A stretch of DNA of 24,419 nucleotides, taken from positions 1 to 24,419 of the forward strand of contig DATAYF010000024.1 of assembly GCA_036272735.1 (NCBI GenBank). Reading direction: 5' to 3'. The notes beneath the pieces are model-generated. The model ran no database searches, was not told the DNA's origin, and saw only the letters and a list, made by a program, of their open reading frames with translations. Made by a program: the position numbers and the translations under genes. Below, in pieces: positions 8,406 through 15,551 of the stretch (position 1 is its first letter; the number at the start of each line of letters is the position of its first letter). Origin of the DNA: DATAYF01 sp036272735 (GTDB taxonomy: Bacteria > Chloroflexota > Ktedonobacteria > Ktedonobacterales > Ktedonobacteraceae).

Positions 8406-10196
8406 ATGACGACGCAAGCTCGACGAGAAGGACCCTCTACCTCTCCATCGCAACTGGTAGAGATGTCATGGGACCCGATCACACGCATTGTTGGTAGCCT
8501 GGGGATCTATACTAAAATCGACTTCCAGAACCGCAGAATAGCGGAATGCCATAGTACCTCGTCCATCTTCCGAGGCTATAGCCTCTTTATGCAAGGTAAA
8601 GATCCCCGCGACTCTCACTTCATCACCAGCCGTATCTGCGGCATCTGTGGTGACAACCATGCCACCTGCTCGGTCTACACTCAGAATATGGCCTACGGGG
8701 TCAAGCCCCCACCACTTGGTGAATGGGTCCTCAATCTGGGTGAAGCGGCGGAATACATGTTCGACCACAATATCTTCCAGGAGAACCTGGTCGCCGTCGA
8801 TTACTGCGAGCAGATGGTGAAAGAGACGAATCCGGGTGTGTTGGAGCTGGCGAATAAGACCGAGGCTCCGCACGCCAGAGAGCACGGGTACCGCACCATC
8901 GGCGACATCATGCGCGCATTCAATCCCTTCACCGGGGAACTGTACCTGGAAGGACTTCAGGTGAGCCGGTATACGCGTGAGAAGTTCTGCTTGATGGAAG
9001 GGCGACACGTGCACCCCTCGACCCTGTATCCCGGCGGCGTCGGCACCGTCGCAACCGTCCAACTCTTCACCGACTACCTGGTACGTTTGATGAAGTACGT
9101 CGAATTCATGAAGAAGATGGTGCCACTGCACGATGACTTGTTCGACTTCTTCTACCAGGCCATGCCCGGTTACGAGATGGTCGGCTATCGGCAGACGTTG
9201 TTGGGCTGCTGGGGCTCATTCCAGGATCCGGATGTCTGCGACTACGATTACAAGACGATGGACAAATGGGGCAAAGCCATGTTCGTCACTCCTGGCGTCG
9301 TCGTGGATAACAAGCTGGTTACGACCAACCTGGTTGATATCAACCTGGGTATTCGTATCCTGCTGGGTAGCTCCTACTACGATGATTGGCAGAGTGAGCG
9401 GACTTTTGTTGATCGTGATCCGTTGGGCAACCCCGTTGACAAGCATCACCCCTGGAATCAGACGACGATCCCCAGGCCGCAGAAGCGCGATTTCGACGGC
9501 AATTATAGCTGGACGATGTCGCCGCGCTGGTATGACAAGAATACCGGTAAGCACCTGGCCCTGGACACGGGCGGTGGTGCCCTCGCTCGCCTGTGGACGA
9601 CCGCGCTGGCTGGCATCGTGGACGTGGGTGGCTACATCAAGGCTACCGGCAATAGCGTGAAGATCCGCCTGCCCAAGTCCGCTACGAAGCCCGAAGTCGA
9701 GTTCGAGTGGAAGATACCGAAGTGGAGCAACGCCATCGAGCGGAATCGGGCGCGTACCTATTTCCAGGCGTACTCCGCCGCGGTCGCATTGCACTGCATC
9801 GACAAGGCACTGGCTGAGATCAATGCTGGTCATACGAGGACCTGGAGCGATTTCACGGTGCCGAAAGAAGCCATCGGCTGTGGTTTCCACGAAGCGGTGC
9901 GCGGTGTGCTTTCCCATCACATGGTGATTGAAAATGGGAAAATTGCCAACTACCATCCCTATCCTCCGACACCTTGGAACGGTAGCGTGCGTGATATCTA
10001 TGGAACACCAGGTCCCTACGAAGATGCGGTGCAAAATACGCCAATTTTCGAGGAGAACGGCCCGGATAAGTTCAAAGGCATCGACATCATGCGCGCAGTG
10101 CGTAGCTTCGATCCTTGCTTGCCCTGTGGCGTGCATATGTACCTGGGTGATGGGAAAGACCTCGAGGTCCTTCACTCACCAACGTTCGGCGTTTAA
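8406..10196 (+). CDS. hhyL: Group 1h [NiFe]-hydrogenase large subunit
   Basis: This 596-aa catalytic subunit oxidises H2 at a NiFe(CN)2CO site. The L1 motif RICGICGDNHATC supplies C78 and C81, and the L2 motif DPCLPCGVH (569-577) supplies C571 and C574. The 19 residues after H577 are the expected peptide removed by the maturation protease once nickel is in place. The GDNHATC version of L1 matches the group 1h enzymes that scavenge atmospheric H2 in Actinobacteria, Acidobacteria and Ktedonobacteria (established knowledge). AAGGAG at 8392-8397 is 8 nt before ATG, and 66 nt separate it from hhyS. A strong hairpin follows directly, separating the structural genes from the accessory genes. Confidence 0.96.
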   Translation: MTTQARREGPSTSPSQLVEMSWDPITRIVGSLGIYTKIDFQNRRIAECHSTSSIFRGYSLFMQGKDPRDSHFITSRICGICGDNHATCSVYTQNMAYGVKPPPLGEWVLNLGEAAEYMFDHNIFQENLVAVDYCEQMVKETNPGVLELANKTEAPHAREHGYRTIGDIMRAFNPFTGELYLEGLQVSRYTREKFCLMEGRHVHPSTLYPGGVGTVATVQLFTDYLVRLMKYVEFMKKMVPLHDDLFDFFYQAMPGYEMVGYRQTLLGCWGSFQDPDVCDYDYKTMDKWGKAMFVTPGVVVDNKLVTTNLVDINLGIRILLGSSYYDDWQSERTFVDRDPLGNPVDKHHPWNQTTIPRPQKRDFDGNYSWTMSPRWYDKNTGKHLALDTGGGALARLWTTALAGIVDVGGYIKATGNSVKIRLPKSATKPEVEFEWKIPKWSNAIERNRARTYFQAYSAAVALHCIDKALAEINAGHTRTWSDFTVPKEAIGCGFHEAVRGVLSHHMVIENGKIANYHPYPPTPWNGSVRDIYGTPGPYEDAVQNTPIFEENGPDKFKGIDIMRAVRSFDPCLPCGVHMYLGDGKDLEVLHSPTFGV

Positions 10197-10200
10197 CGAT

Positions 10201-10232
10201 GCCTTGGGGGCGAGAAAATCGCCCCCAAAGGC
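10201..10232 (+). terminator. Hairpin directly after hhyL (attenuator or mRNA stabiliser)
   Basis: A 10-bp GC-rich stem pairs 10204-10213 with 10219-10228 around a GAAAA loop; past one bulged A (10229), three more pairs extend it. It begins 5 nt after the hhyL stop. Only a short T-run follows (10235-10237), so partial termination or 3'-end protection of the hhySL message is more likely than full termination. The next gene has its own ribosome site. Confidence 0.65.
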
Positions 10233-10273
10233 CGCTTTACCAGCGCGTGATTCGCGGGAAAAGAGAAAGCGTT

Positions 10274-10849
10274 ATGCCAGAAGACACGCAGGAACACCAG
10301 CGCCGGGCGGCACGTATCGAAGAGTTGATCGAGCAGGTAAACGAACTCCCTGATGCTCATACCCGTACCATGGTCGAGGAGCTTATACAATCCCTGCTGG
10401 ACATGTATGGTGAAGGGTTAGCGCGCATCCTGGAACTTACCGTTACGACAGACGCAACGAGCTATGCCCTGCTCAAGACGTTTAGCGACGATGACCTGAT
10501 CGGCTCGCTGCTTTTGCTGCACGATTTGCATCCACTGGACCTAGAGACACGTGTGCTCCAGGCGCTAGACGAGGTGCGGCCCTACCTTAAATCGCATGGA
10601 GGCAATGTCGAACTGATTGGTGTGGATGATGGCGTGGCGCGTCTGCGCCTGGAAGGGAGCTGCAACGGGTGCGCGGCTTCGGCCATCACCCTCAAAAATA
10701 CGATTGAAGAGGCCATCAATAAAGTGGCACCAGACCTGGAAAGGCTCGATGTGGAGGGCGTTAACGACCAGCCCCCGACGCGCACAATAGCGCCGGTGAC
10801 TTTTGTCCCTCGTCGCAAACAGGAGAAGGTCAGTAGCGAGAAAAGCTGA
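10274..10849 (+). CDS. NifU C-terminal domain protein of the hydrogenase operon
   Basis: The protein has 191 aa. An N-terminal helical region (1-85) precedes a NifU-like Fe-S scaffold domain (about 92-165) with the signature GSCNGC (C130, C133). Such domains carry a transient [4Fe-4S] cluster between two monomers, and homologues are regular members of group 1h hydrogenase clusters. It probably supplies Fe-S clusters to HhyS or to a partner; this role is inferred. The start at 10274 (MPEDTQEH) is preferred over an in-frame ATG at 10199 because the latter would run through the hairpin after hhyL. DUF5947-like gene follows after 46 nt. Confidence 0.85.
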   Translation: MPEDTQEHQRRAARIEELIEQVNELPDAHTRTMVEELIQSLLDMYGEGLARILELTVTTDATSYALLKTFSDDDLIGSLLLLHDLHPLDLETRVLQALDEVRPYLKSHGGNVELIGVDDGVARLRLEGSCNGCAASAITLKNTIEEAINKVAPDLERLDVEGVNDQPPTRTIAPVTFVPRRKQEKVSSEKS

Positions 10850-10895
10850 GGTGGTTCCGTCCGTCTATTTCCCTAATGATGAGAGGTGAGTAAGC

Positions 10896-11600
10896 ATGCC
10901 AGCATCGTTCTTTGCCGGTGATCGGGGCAATGGCTCTGCCGCACCCATCGAAGCGTTGCGCCGTTTCGCCCGCAAGCCAGAACCAGAGCGTTCGCCTAAA
11001 GAGGCCGAGCACTGCGAACTGTGTAGTGAGATCATTCCGGCGCGCCATCGCCACCTGCTGGACCTTTCCAAGCGGTCCTTGCTCTGTGCCTGCCAGGCTT
11101 GCTCATTGCTCTTTAGCGAAGAGGGAACCGGTGGTGAAAAATACCGACTCATTCCTGATCGCTACCTGGCGCTGGTGGATTTTCGCATGACAGATCAGCA
11201 GTGGGACGAACTGGCCATTCCAATCAGTATGGCCTTCATCTACTATAGCAAGGAGGCAAAGCGCCCGATGGCATTTTATCCCAGCCCGGCCGGTGCGGTA
11301 GAATGCCTGCTCGATCTTGAAGGCTGGGAGGCACTGACGCAGGGCAACCCGATTTTGCACGATATGGTGCCCGATGTCGAGGCGCTACTGATCAATCGAG
11401 TCAAGCAGGCGCGTGAACACTACATCGTGCCTATAGATGCCTGCTATCAGCTTGTTGGCCTGATTCGCACGACCTGGAAAGGTCTCAGCGGTGGAGCAGA
11501 GGCTCAGGAGGCCATCGCCAGCTTCTTCCAGGATGTACGCGCGAAATCGCAAACGGTGGAAGATCCGAAAGGAGATCAAGATGCCCGATCTGAGCTTTAA
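10896..11600 (+). CDS. DUF5947-like hydrogenase accessory protein
   Basis: This 234-aa protein resembles the family I know as DUF5947, found in hydrogenase clusters (recalled, not searched). Near the N-terminus C40-x2-C43 (CELC) and C66-x2-C69 (CQAC), with C64 nearby, form a likely zinc-ribbon or rubredoxin-like metal site. The rest is a soluble alpha/beta region with a Tyr/Phe-rich segment around 120-135 and no membrane helix. Candidate roles are large-subunit maturation chaperone or electron-transfer partner; neither is proven. GAGAGGTGAG precedes the ATG. Its last 20 nt overlap the next gene, implying coupled translation. Confidence 0.75.
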   Translation: MPASFFAGDRGNGSAAPIEALRRFARKPEPERSPKEAEHCELCSEIIPARHRHLLDLSKRSLLCACQACSLLFSEEGTGGEKYRLIPDRYLALVDFRMTDQQWDELAIPISMAFIYYSKEAKRPMAFYPSPAGAVECLLDLEGWEALTQGNPILHDMVPDVEALLINRVKQAREHYIVPIDACYQLVGLIRTTWKGLSGGAEAQEAIASFFQDVRAKSQTVEDPKGDQDARSEL

Positions 11601-12231
11601 GGTCGTTGGCGCTGAGGTGCCAGCCTATGCCGCTGTCCCGACGTTGATCTTCAAATTGCACATTACCAACGCGATCGAACAGCAGAGCATCCACAGCGTC
11701 ACACTGCATAGCCAGATACAGCTCGCCGTCACGCGTCGCCGTTACAGTCCTGAAGCGCAGGCGCAATTGTTGGAGCTTTTTGGAGAGCCGAAGCGCTGGG
11801 GTGAGACGCTGCGTTCGCTGCTGTGGACGCATTCCAACGTTTTTGTTCCACAGTTCTCCGGCGACGTTACAGTCGATCTGCCGATTGCCTGTACCTACGA
11901 TTTTGAGGTGGTCGCGGCGAAATATTTCCACGCGCTGGGCGATGGTGACATTCCGCTCGAATTCCTGTTCAGTGGCACCATCTTCTACGAGGGGGAGGCC
12001 GGTAATTTGCAGGTTGCGCAAATCTCCTGGTCGAAGGAAGCCTCCTACCGCTTGCCGGTCACCGTCTGGCAGGAGATGATGGCGCGCTACTATCCCAACA
12101 GCGCCTACATTCGTCTAAACAAGGATGTCTTTGATCGTTTGTACCAATACAAGGCCACACACAGCTTGCCCAACTGGGAGGATGCTATTGTGCGGCTCCT
12201 GCAAAGCAGCGACGAGGAGGTACGGTCGTGA
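11581..12231 (+). CDS. DUF6084-like hydrogenase accessory protein
   Basis: The protein has 216 aa and resembles DUF6084 (recalled), a family that accompanies DUF5947 in hydrogenase operons. It is predicted soluble, with beta-strand-rich composition (many alternating hydrophobics between residues 20 and 140), and has no signal peptide or metal-binding cysteine cluster. The only notable feature is a Trp/Tyr-rich C-terminal half ending in helices. ATG 11581 is 6 nt after AAAGGAG (11568-11574), which lies inside the previous gene. Its TGA overlaps the GTG of the next gene. The function is unknown; a scaffold or assembly role is inferred from context only. Confidence 0.7.
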   Translation: MPDLSFKVVGAEVPAYAAVPTLIFKLHITNAIEQQSIHSVTLHSQIQLAVTRRRYSPEAQAQLLELFGEPKRWGETLRSLLWTHSNVFVPQFSGDVTVDLPIACTYDFEVVAAKYFHALGDGDIPLEFLFSGTIFYEGEAGNLQVAQISWSKEASYRLPVTVWQEMMARYYPNSAYIRLNKDVFDRLYQYKATHSLPNWEDAIVRLLQSSDEEVRS

Positions 12232-13247
12232 AAAGAGAGCAAGTGAAGGAAATTGCCAACGCCATACTTTACGAGGGCTATCTTCTCTATCCATACCGTC
12301 CTTCTGCCATCAAAAATCGCCAGCGCTGGACCTTCGGCGTGGTTTATCCGCGTGAATACAGCGTGGCGAATGGAGAGAGCGAACCCTGGGTGATGCGCAC
12401 CGAATGCCTGGTAGCAAGCCAGGGAAACGAACAGACGACACTGGATATCACCGTTCGCCTCCTGCACTTGCTGCTGCGTACGGCCAGGCAACCAGGTACC
12501 GACACGTCTTCACAGGTGCAAGCCGACGAGACGCGGAGCATGGCAAGTCAGTTAGCGTACGAGCCATACGAAGAAGGGATCGAGCGCGAAATCAGGATTA
12601 CGGACCTCTCTTTACAGAGCCTGCTCACACAGCCGCGCAATGAAACGATCTCTTTCCCCGGTCAGCGCATCGTAGAAAATGACGTGGTGCGTGAGCAACT
12701 CCCAATCGAGGGCAATGTTCGTCTATCGGCCGAGTTGGTGGCCCACGATCTGTACAAGCTTACTGTGCACATCGAAAACACAACGCCCGAAACCGCAGTC
12801 GTGGCACAGCGGCATAACGCGGTCCTGTTGCAATCGTTCGTCTCCACGCATACGCTCTTACACGTGGAGCAAGGCGCGTTCATCTCGCTGATAGATCCGC
12901 CCGAAACGTCGCTCGTCGCGGCCAGGGATTGTCAGAATTTGCACACCTGGCCAGTCCTGATCGGCGATGAGGGTGAAACCGCCACGCTGTTGTCGTCGCC
13001 CATCATCCTGTACGACTATCCGCAGATTGCGCCCGAAAGTCCGGGAGCGCTCTTCGATGGTACAGAGATCGACGAAATTCTGGCTTTGCGCATCCTGACG
13101 CTGAGTGACGAGGAGAAGGCGGAGATACGCAAGGGTGACGAGCGGGGCAGAGAAATCCTTGAGCGGACGGAAAGCATGACGCCTGAGCAATTTATGAAGC
13201 TGCATGGCACGATTCGCAGTCTGCGGCCAGTCGATGAAGAAGGGTAA
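12228..13247 (+). CDS. Conserved hydrogenase-operon protein, 339 aa
   Basis: I recognise the N-terminal pattern (YEGYLLYPYRPSAIKNRQRW) as typical of a protein that accompanies group 1h-type hydrogenases, but I do not know a functional name. It is soluble, has few cysteines and no obvious catalytic motif. The middle (about 140-270) is beta-rich and the end (about 285-335) is charged and helical. The GTG start overlaps the preceding TGA (GTGA), with GAGGAGG 8 nt upstream, so translation is coupled. The next gene starts 5 nt after its stop. Possible roles in maturation or complex assembly are inferred from position only. Confidence 0.75.
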   Translation: MKREQVKEIANAILYEGYLLYPYRPSAIKNRQRWTFGVVYPREYSVANGESEPWVMRTECLVASQGNEQTTLDITVRLLHLLLRTARQPGTDTSSQVQADETRSMASQLAYEPYEEGIEREIRITDLSLQSLLTQPRNETISFPGQRIVENDVVREQLPIEGNVRLSAELVAHDLYKLTVHIENTTPETAVVAQRHNAVLLQSFVSTHTLLHVEQGAFISLIDPPETSLVAARDCQNLHTWPVLIGDEGETATLLSSPIILYDYPQIAPESPGALFDGTEIDEILALRILTLSDEEKAEIRKGDERGREILERTESMTPEQFMKLHGTIRSLRPVDEEG

Positions 13248-13252
13248 AGAGC

Positions 13253-13573
13253 ATGTATAGGGAGCATCCAGGAGAGGATTATTTGCCACCAGCATCCGTG
13301 CGCCTTGGTGACAAAGAGGTGAAGGCAGGAGATCGTGTGCTGCTGCATCCAGGCCGTGGGCGGCAGGGCACGCTCACGGATGCGATGGATATGATGTTGG
13401 ACGGCAAGACGGCGCGGGTCGAGGTCATCCAGCAGGATTTCGAAAATCGTATCTACCTGGTTGTCACGCTGGATGTTGACCCAGGCCGGGAGCAATGGGA
13501 CGAACGAGTCCTGCCGGGTCATCGTTTCTTCTTCTTCCCGGAGGAGCTAGATGCGCTGGAGGAGCGTGCATGA
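13253..13573 (+). CDS. Small beta-barrel-like accessory protein, 106 aa
   Basis: I do not recognise a named family. The sequence is acidic and short. The central part (VKAGDRVLLHPGRGRQG, then alternating strands to about residue 85) resembles an SH3-like or KOW-like small barrel, and the C-terminus has a conserved-looking RFFFFPEE. AGAAGGG precedes the ATG. Its stop overlaps the start of the maturation protease (ATGA), so the two are probably made together. Its place between the DUF block and the protease suggests an assembly factor for this hydrogenase. Confidence 0.7.
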   Translation: MYREHPGEDYLPPASVRLGDKEVKAGDRVLLHPGRGRQGTLTDAMDMMLDGKTARVEVIQQDFENRIYLVVTLDVDPGREQWDERVLPGHRFFFFPEELDALEERA

Positions 13574-14118
13574 GCCAGCCGTTGCCAGCAGAACACACAT
13601 CCGACCGTATCCTTATCGCCTGCATCGGCAACATCTTTTTCGGCGATGATGGTTTTGGCGTCGAGGTAGCGCAACGTCTACTGAGCAGGCAGGAACGACC
13701 ACACGCGGAACACGTGCAGATAACGGATTTTGGTATTCGTGGCCTGGAACTGGCTTATACGCTGCTCGATGATGATTACGACACCCTGGTGCTGGTCGAT
13801 GCCATTCCACATGGAGGCTCGCCAGGCACGCTCTATTTGATCGAACCCAATCTGGCAAACTTTGGCCCTGAGCAGGGGGTGGAAGCTGCCAGGGTGGGCC
13901 TTGATAGCCATAGCATGGACCCATTGAAAGTATTGGCTTTCGCCAGGACGCTAGGGGCTAAACCAATCCGTACCTTGCTGGTAGGTTGTGAGCCCTCCAA
14001 CGTGACTACTGGCGCGGCTGACGAGGAGATGCAAATGGGCTTGAGCCAGCCAGTGCTGGCCGCCGTAGATGGGGCGGTGGATATGGTCGATTCGCTTGTC
14101 GAACGGCTACTCAAATAG
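13570..14118 (+). CDS. Hydrogenase maturation protease (HybD/HyaD type)
   Basis: This 182-aa nickel-sensing endopeptidase removes the C-terminal tail of the large subunit after NiFe-site assembly, here the 19 residues after H577 of HhyL. The family start GxGNxxxGDDGxGxE is present (GNIFFGDDGFGVE). The predicted nickel ligands are E32, D53 (TDFGIRGLEL) and H114 (DSHSMDP), matching Glu16, Asp62 and His93 of E. coli HybD. The start at 13570 is chosen over a longer reading because it overlaps the previous stop (ATGA) and places the motif about 20 residues in. Confidence 0.93.
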   Translation: MSQPLPAEHTSDRILIACIGNIFFGDDGFGVEVAQRLLSRQERPHAEHVQITDFGIRGLELAYTLLDDDYDTLVLVDAIPHGGSPGTLYLIEPNLANFGPEQGVEAARVGLDSHSMDPLKVLAFARTLGAKPIRTLLVGCEPSNVTTGAADEEMQMGLSQPVLAAVDGAVDMVDSLVERLLK

Positions 14119-14172
14119 CCGTCGTCACAACGCTATTTTTTGACTCTATAGAGAAAGGAAAAGGAGGTCACA

Positions 14173-14277
14173 ATGTTCAAAATACTTGTCACCATTCTCG
14201 CCATCGCTGGAGCTGCATGGATGATCCAACAACTGCTTCCCGATGTCGAACGTTACCTGAAACTTCGATCCATGTAG
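14173..14277 (+). CDS. 34-aa single-helix membrane peptide (DUF6893-like), copy 1
   Basis: This tiny gene encodes one N-terminal hydrophobic helix (about residues 3-18) and a basic amphipathic tail with LLPDVERYLKLRSM. A very strong AGGAGG (14162-14167) lies 5 nt before the ATG. I recall the short DUF6893 family near actinobacterial hydrogenases; the assignment was not searched. The layout predicts a membrane peptide with its charged tail in the cytoplasm. It could tether the otherwise soluble HhySL complex to the membrane, by analogy with the small anchoring subunit of the Huc hydrogenase (inference). A paralogue follows 64 nt later. Confidence 0.8.
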   Translation: MFKILVTILAIAGAAWMIQQLLPDVERYLKLRSM

Positions 14278-14341
14278 GAAGCACGTACATCATCCGGCAA
14301 TCATCACGGCGCACTCATTGGTGCAGGGAAAGGAACGGGCT

Positions 14342-14458
14342 ATGACAGCTTTGATTGTGGTACTTATCGTCATTCTTGTATTGATCGTGCTTGGTGCCAT
14401 CGTTTTCTCCATGCTGCTGCCTGATATCAGGCGTTACAGGCGTATTCGAGCTATGTAG
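14342..14458 (+). CDS. 38-aa single-helix membrane peptide (DUF6893-like), copy 2
   Basis: The N-terminal two thirds is one strongly hydrophobic Ile/Val/Leu helix (about 3-25). The tail, LLPDIRRYRRIRAM, is clearly homologous to copy 1 (shared LLPDxxRYxxxRxM ending at the last residue). AAAGGA (14329-14334) lies 7 nt before the ATG. The tail is more basic than in copy 1. Two adjacent diverged copies suggest a heteromeric membrane element or different partners. hypA follows after 29 nt. The function is unknown. Confidence 0.8.
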   Translation: MTALIVVLIVILVLIVLGAIVFSMLLPDIRRYRRIRAM

Positions 14459-14487
14459 TAAAGAGAAGGTGAGGAGCCAGGTTTAGC

Positions 14488-14835
14488 ATGCACGAACTTG
14501 CTATTGCCCAGAGCATCGTCGACGCGGTTGAGACCAAAGCATCCGAGTGCGCCGCGACCCGTGTGAAGGGCGTACGACTCAAGATTGGCGAGGCCAGCGG
14601 TATCGTGACAGATTCATTATCGTTCTGTTTCGAGATGCTGGTAAACCTTGATCCAGTGCTAGCAGGTGCACAGTTGTCGATTGAGATGGCACCACATCGT
14701 GCATGGTGCCGTCACTGCGACAAAGAGTTTGCCGTCGAGAATTACGTCGCACTGTGTCCTACCTGTCAAGAGTGGTCCGGCGAGGTGCTTTCTGGTACCG
14801 AACTTCAGATTCTGGATATGGAGATCGAGACGTAA
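14488..14835 (+). CDS. hypA: Hydrogenase nickel-insertion protein HypA
   Basis: HypA (115 aa, normal length) delivers nickel to the hydrogenase large subunit together with HypB. It begins with MHE, in which the N-terminal amine, H2 and nearby atoms bind nickel. The structural zinc site is C74-x2-C77 and C90-x2-C93 (CRHC and CPTC). GAGGAG at 14471-14476 is 11 nt before the ATG. It is the first of the hyp maturation genes and is followed by hypB after 37 nt. Confidence 0.96.
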   Translation: MHELAIAQSIVDAVETKASECAATRVKGVRLKIGEASGIVTDSLSFCFEMLVNLDPVLAGAQLSIEMAPHRAWCRHCDKEFAVENYVALCPTCQEWSGEVLSGTELQILDMEIET

Positions 14836-14847
14836 GCGTGTTGCGAT

Positions 14848-14873
14848 AGGAGAGTGCCTAAGGAGAGTGCCTA
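14848..14873 (+). repeat. 13-bp tandem duplication covering the hypB ribosome site
   Basis: The 13-mer AGGAGAGTGCCTA occurs twice without a gap (14848-14860 and 14861-14873). Each copy holds an AGGAG Shine-Dalgarno core, and the last A of the second copy is the first base of the hypB start codon. Confidence 0.9.
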
Positions 14874-15526
14874 TGCCCAAAGTGACCATCGCACAAAATA
14901 TATTAGCGGTTAACGAGATTGTGGCCCAGGAGATCCGTCAGGCATTGATCCCACGGGGTATTCGTACCTTGAATTTCATGAGTTCGCCGGGCGCGGGCAA
15001 AACGACGCTGTTGGAGCGCACGATTGAACGCTTGCATGAGCGGCTCGGCATTGGCGTGATCGAAGGTGATGTCGAGACCAGCGCCGACGCCGAACGCATC
15101 GAGGCGGCGGGCGCGCGAACGGTCCAGATCAACACGCGCGGAGCATGTCATCTGGAAGCCCACATGATTCGTGCTGCTCTTGCGGAGATCGAACTGAAAG
15201 GTCTCAACTTACTGGTCATCGAAAATATCGGCAACCTGGTATGTCCTGCTGATTGGGATCTGGGAGAGGACCAGCGCGTTGTCGTTGTGAGTACAACCGA
15301 GGGAGATGATAAGCCAGCAAAGTACCCACAAATGTTCGCGTCCTCACAGGTGATGGTCGTGAATAAGCTTGATCTGCTCCCGTATATCGACTACGACCTG
15401 GAAAAAGTGCGACGCCAGGCACTGGCAATTAATCCGCATTTACGTATTTTTGAGTTGAGTTGTCGCACAGGCGAAGGGCTCGATGTATGGTGTGAGTGGC
15501 TTGCGAGCTTTGTGAGCGAGACCTGA
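14873..15526 (+). CDS. hypB: Hydrogenase nickel-incorporation GTPase HypB
   Basis: HypB (217 aa) is the SIMIBI-class GTPase that drives nickel transfer with HypA. The P-loop SPGAGKTT is at 38-45, the switch region EGDVETSADA near 64-73, and NKLD gives guanine specificity. C92-H93 and C124 (NLVCP) form the metal site at the dimer interface. The N-terminus is short and lacks the His-rich nickel-storage stretch and the CxxGCxC site of some HypB proteins. ATG 14873 was chosen because a duplicated Shine-Dalgarno precedes it and family homology begins there; a longer frame reaching back into hypA is spurious. Confidence 0.95.
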   Translation: MPKVTIAQNILAVNEIVAQEIRQALIPRGIRTLNFMSSPGAGKTTLLERTIERLHERLGIGVIEGDVETSADAERIEAAGARTVQINTRGACHLEAHMIRAALAEIELKGLNLLVIENIGNLVCPADWDLGEDQRVVVVSTTEGDDKPAKYPQMFASSQVMVVNKLDLLPYIDYDLEKVRRQALAINPHLRIFELSCRTGEGLDVWCEWLASFVSET

Positions 15527-15551
15527 CATAACGCGTTAGAAGGAAGAGTAT

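Noticed and set aside
9216..10175. 319-codon minus-strand ORF opposite hhyL
   Set aside because: It is antisense to a highly conserved catalytic subunit; composition is unnatural and no ribosome site was seen.
10199..10849. NifU-domain gene starting at ATG 10199
   Set aside because: Translation would begin inside the hairpin after hhyL without a ribosome site; ATG 10274 fits better.
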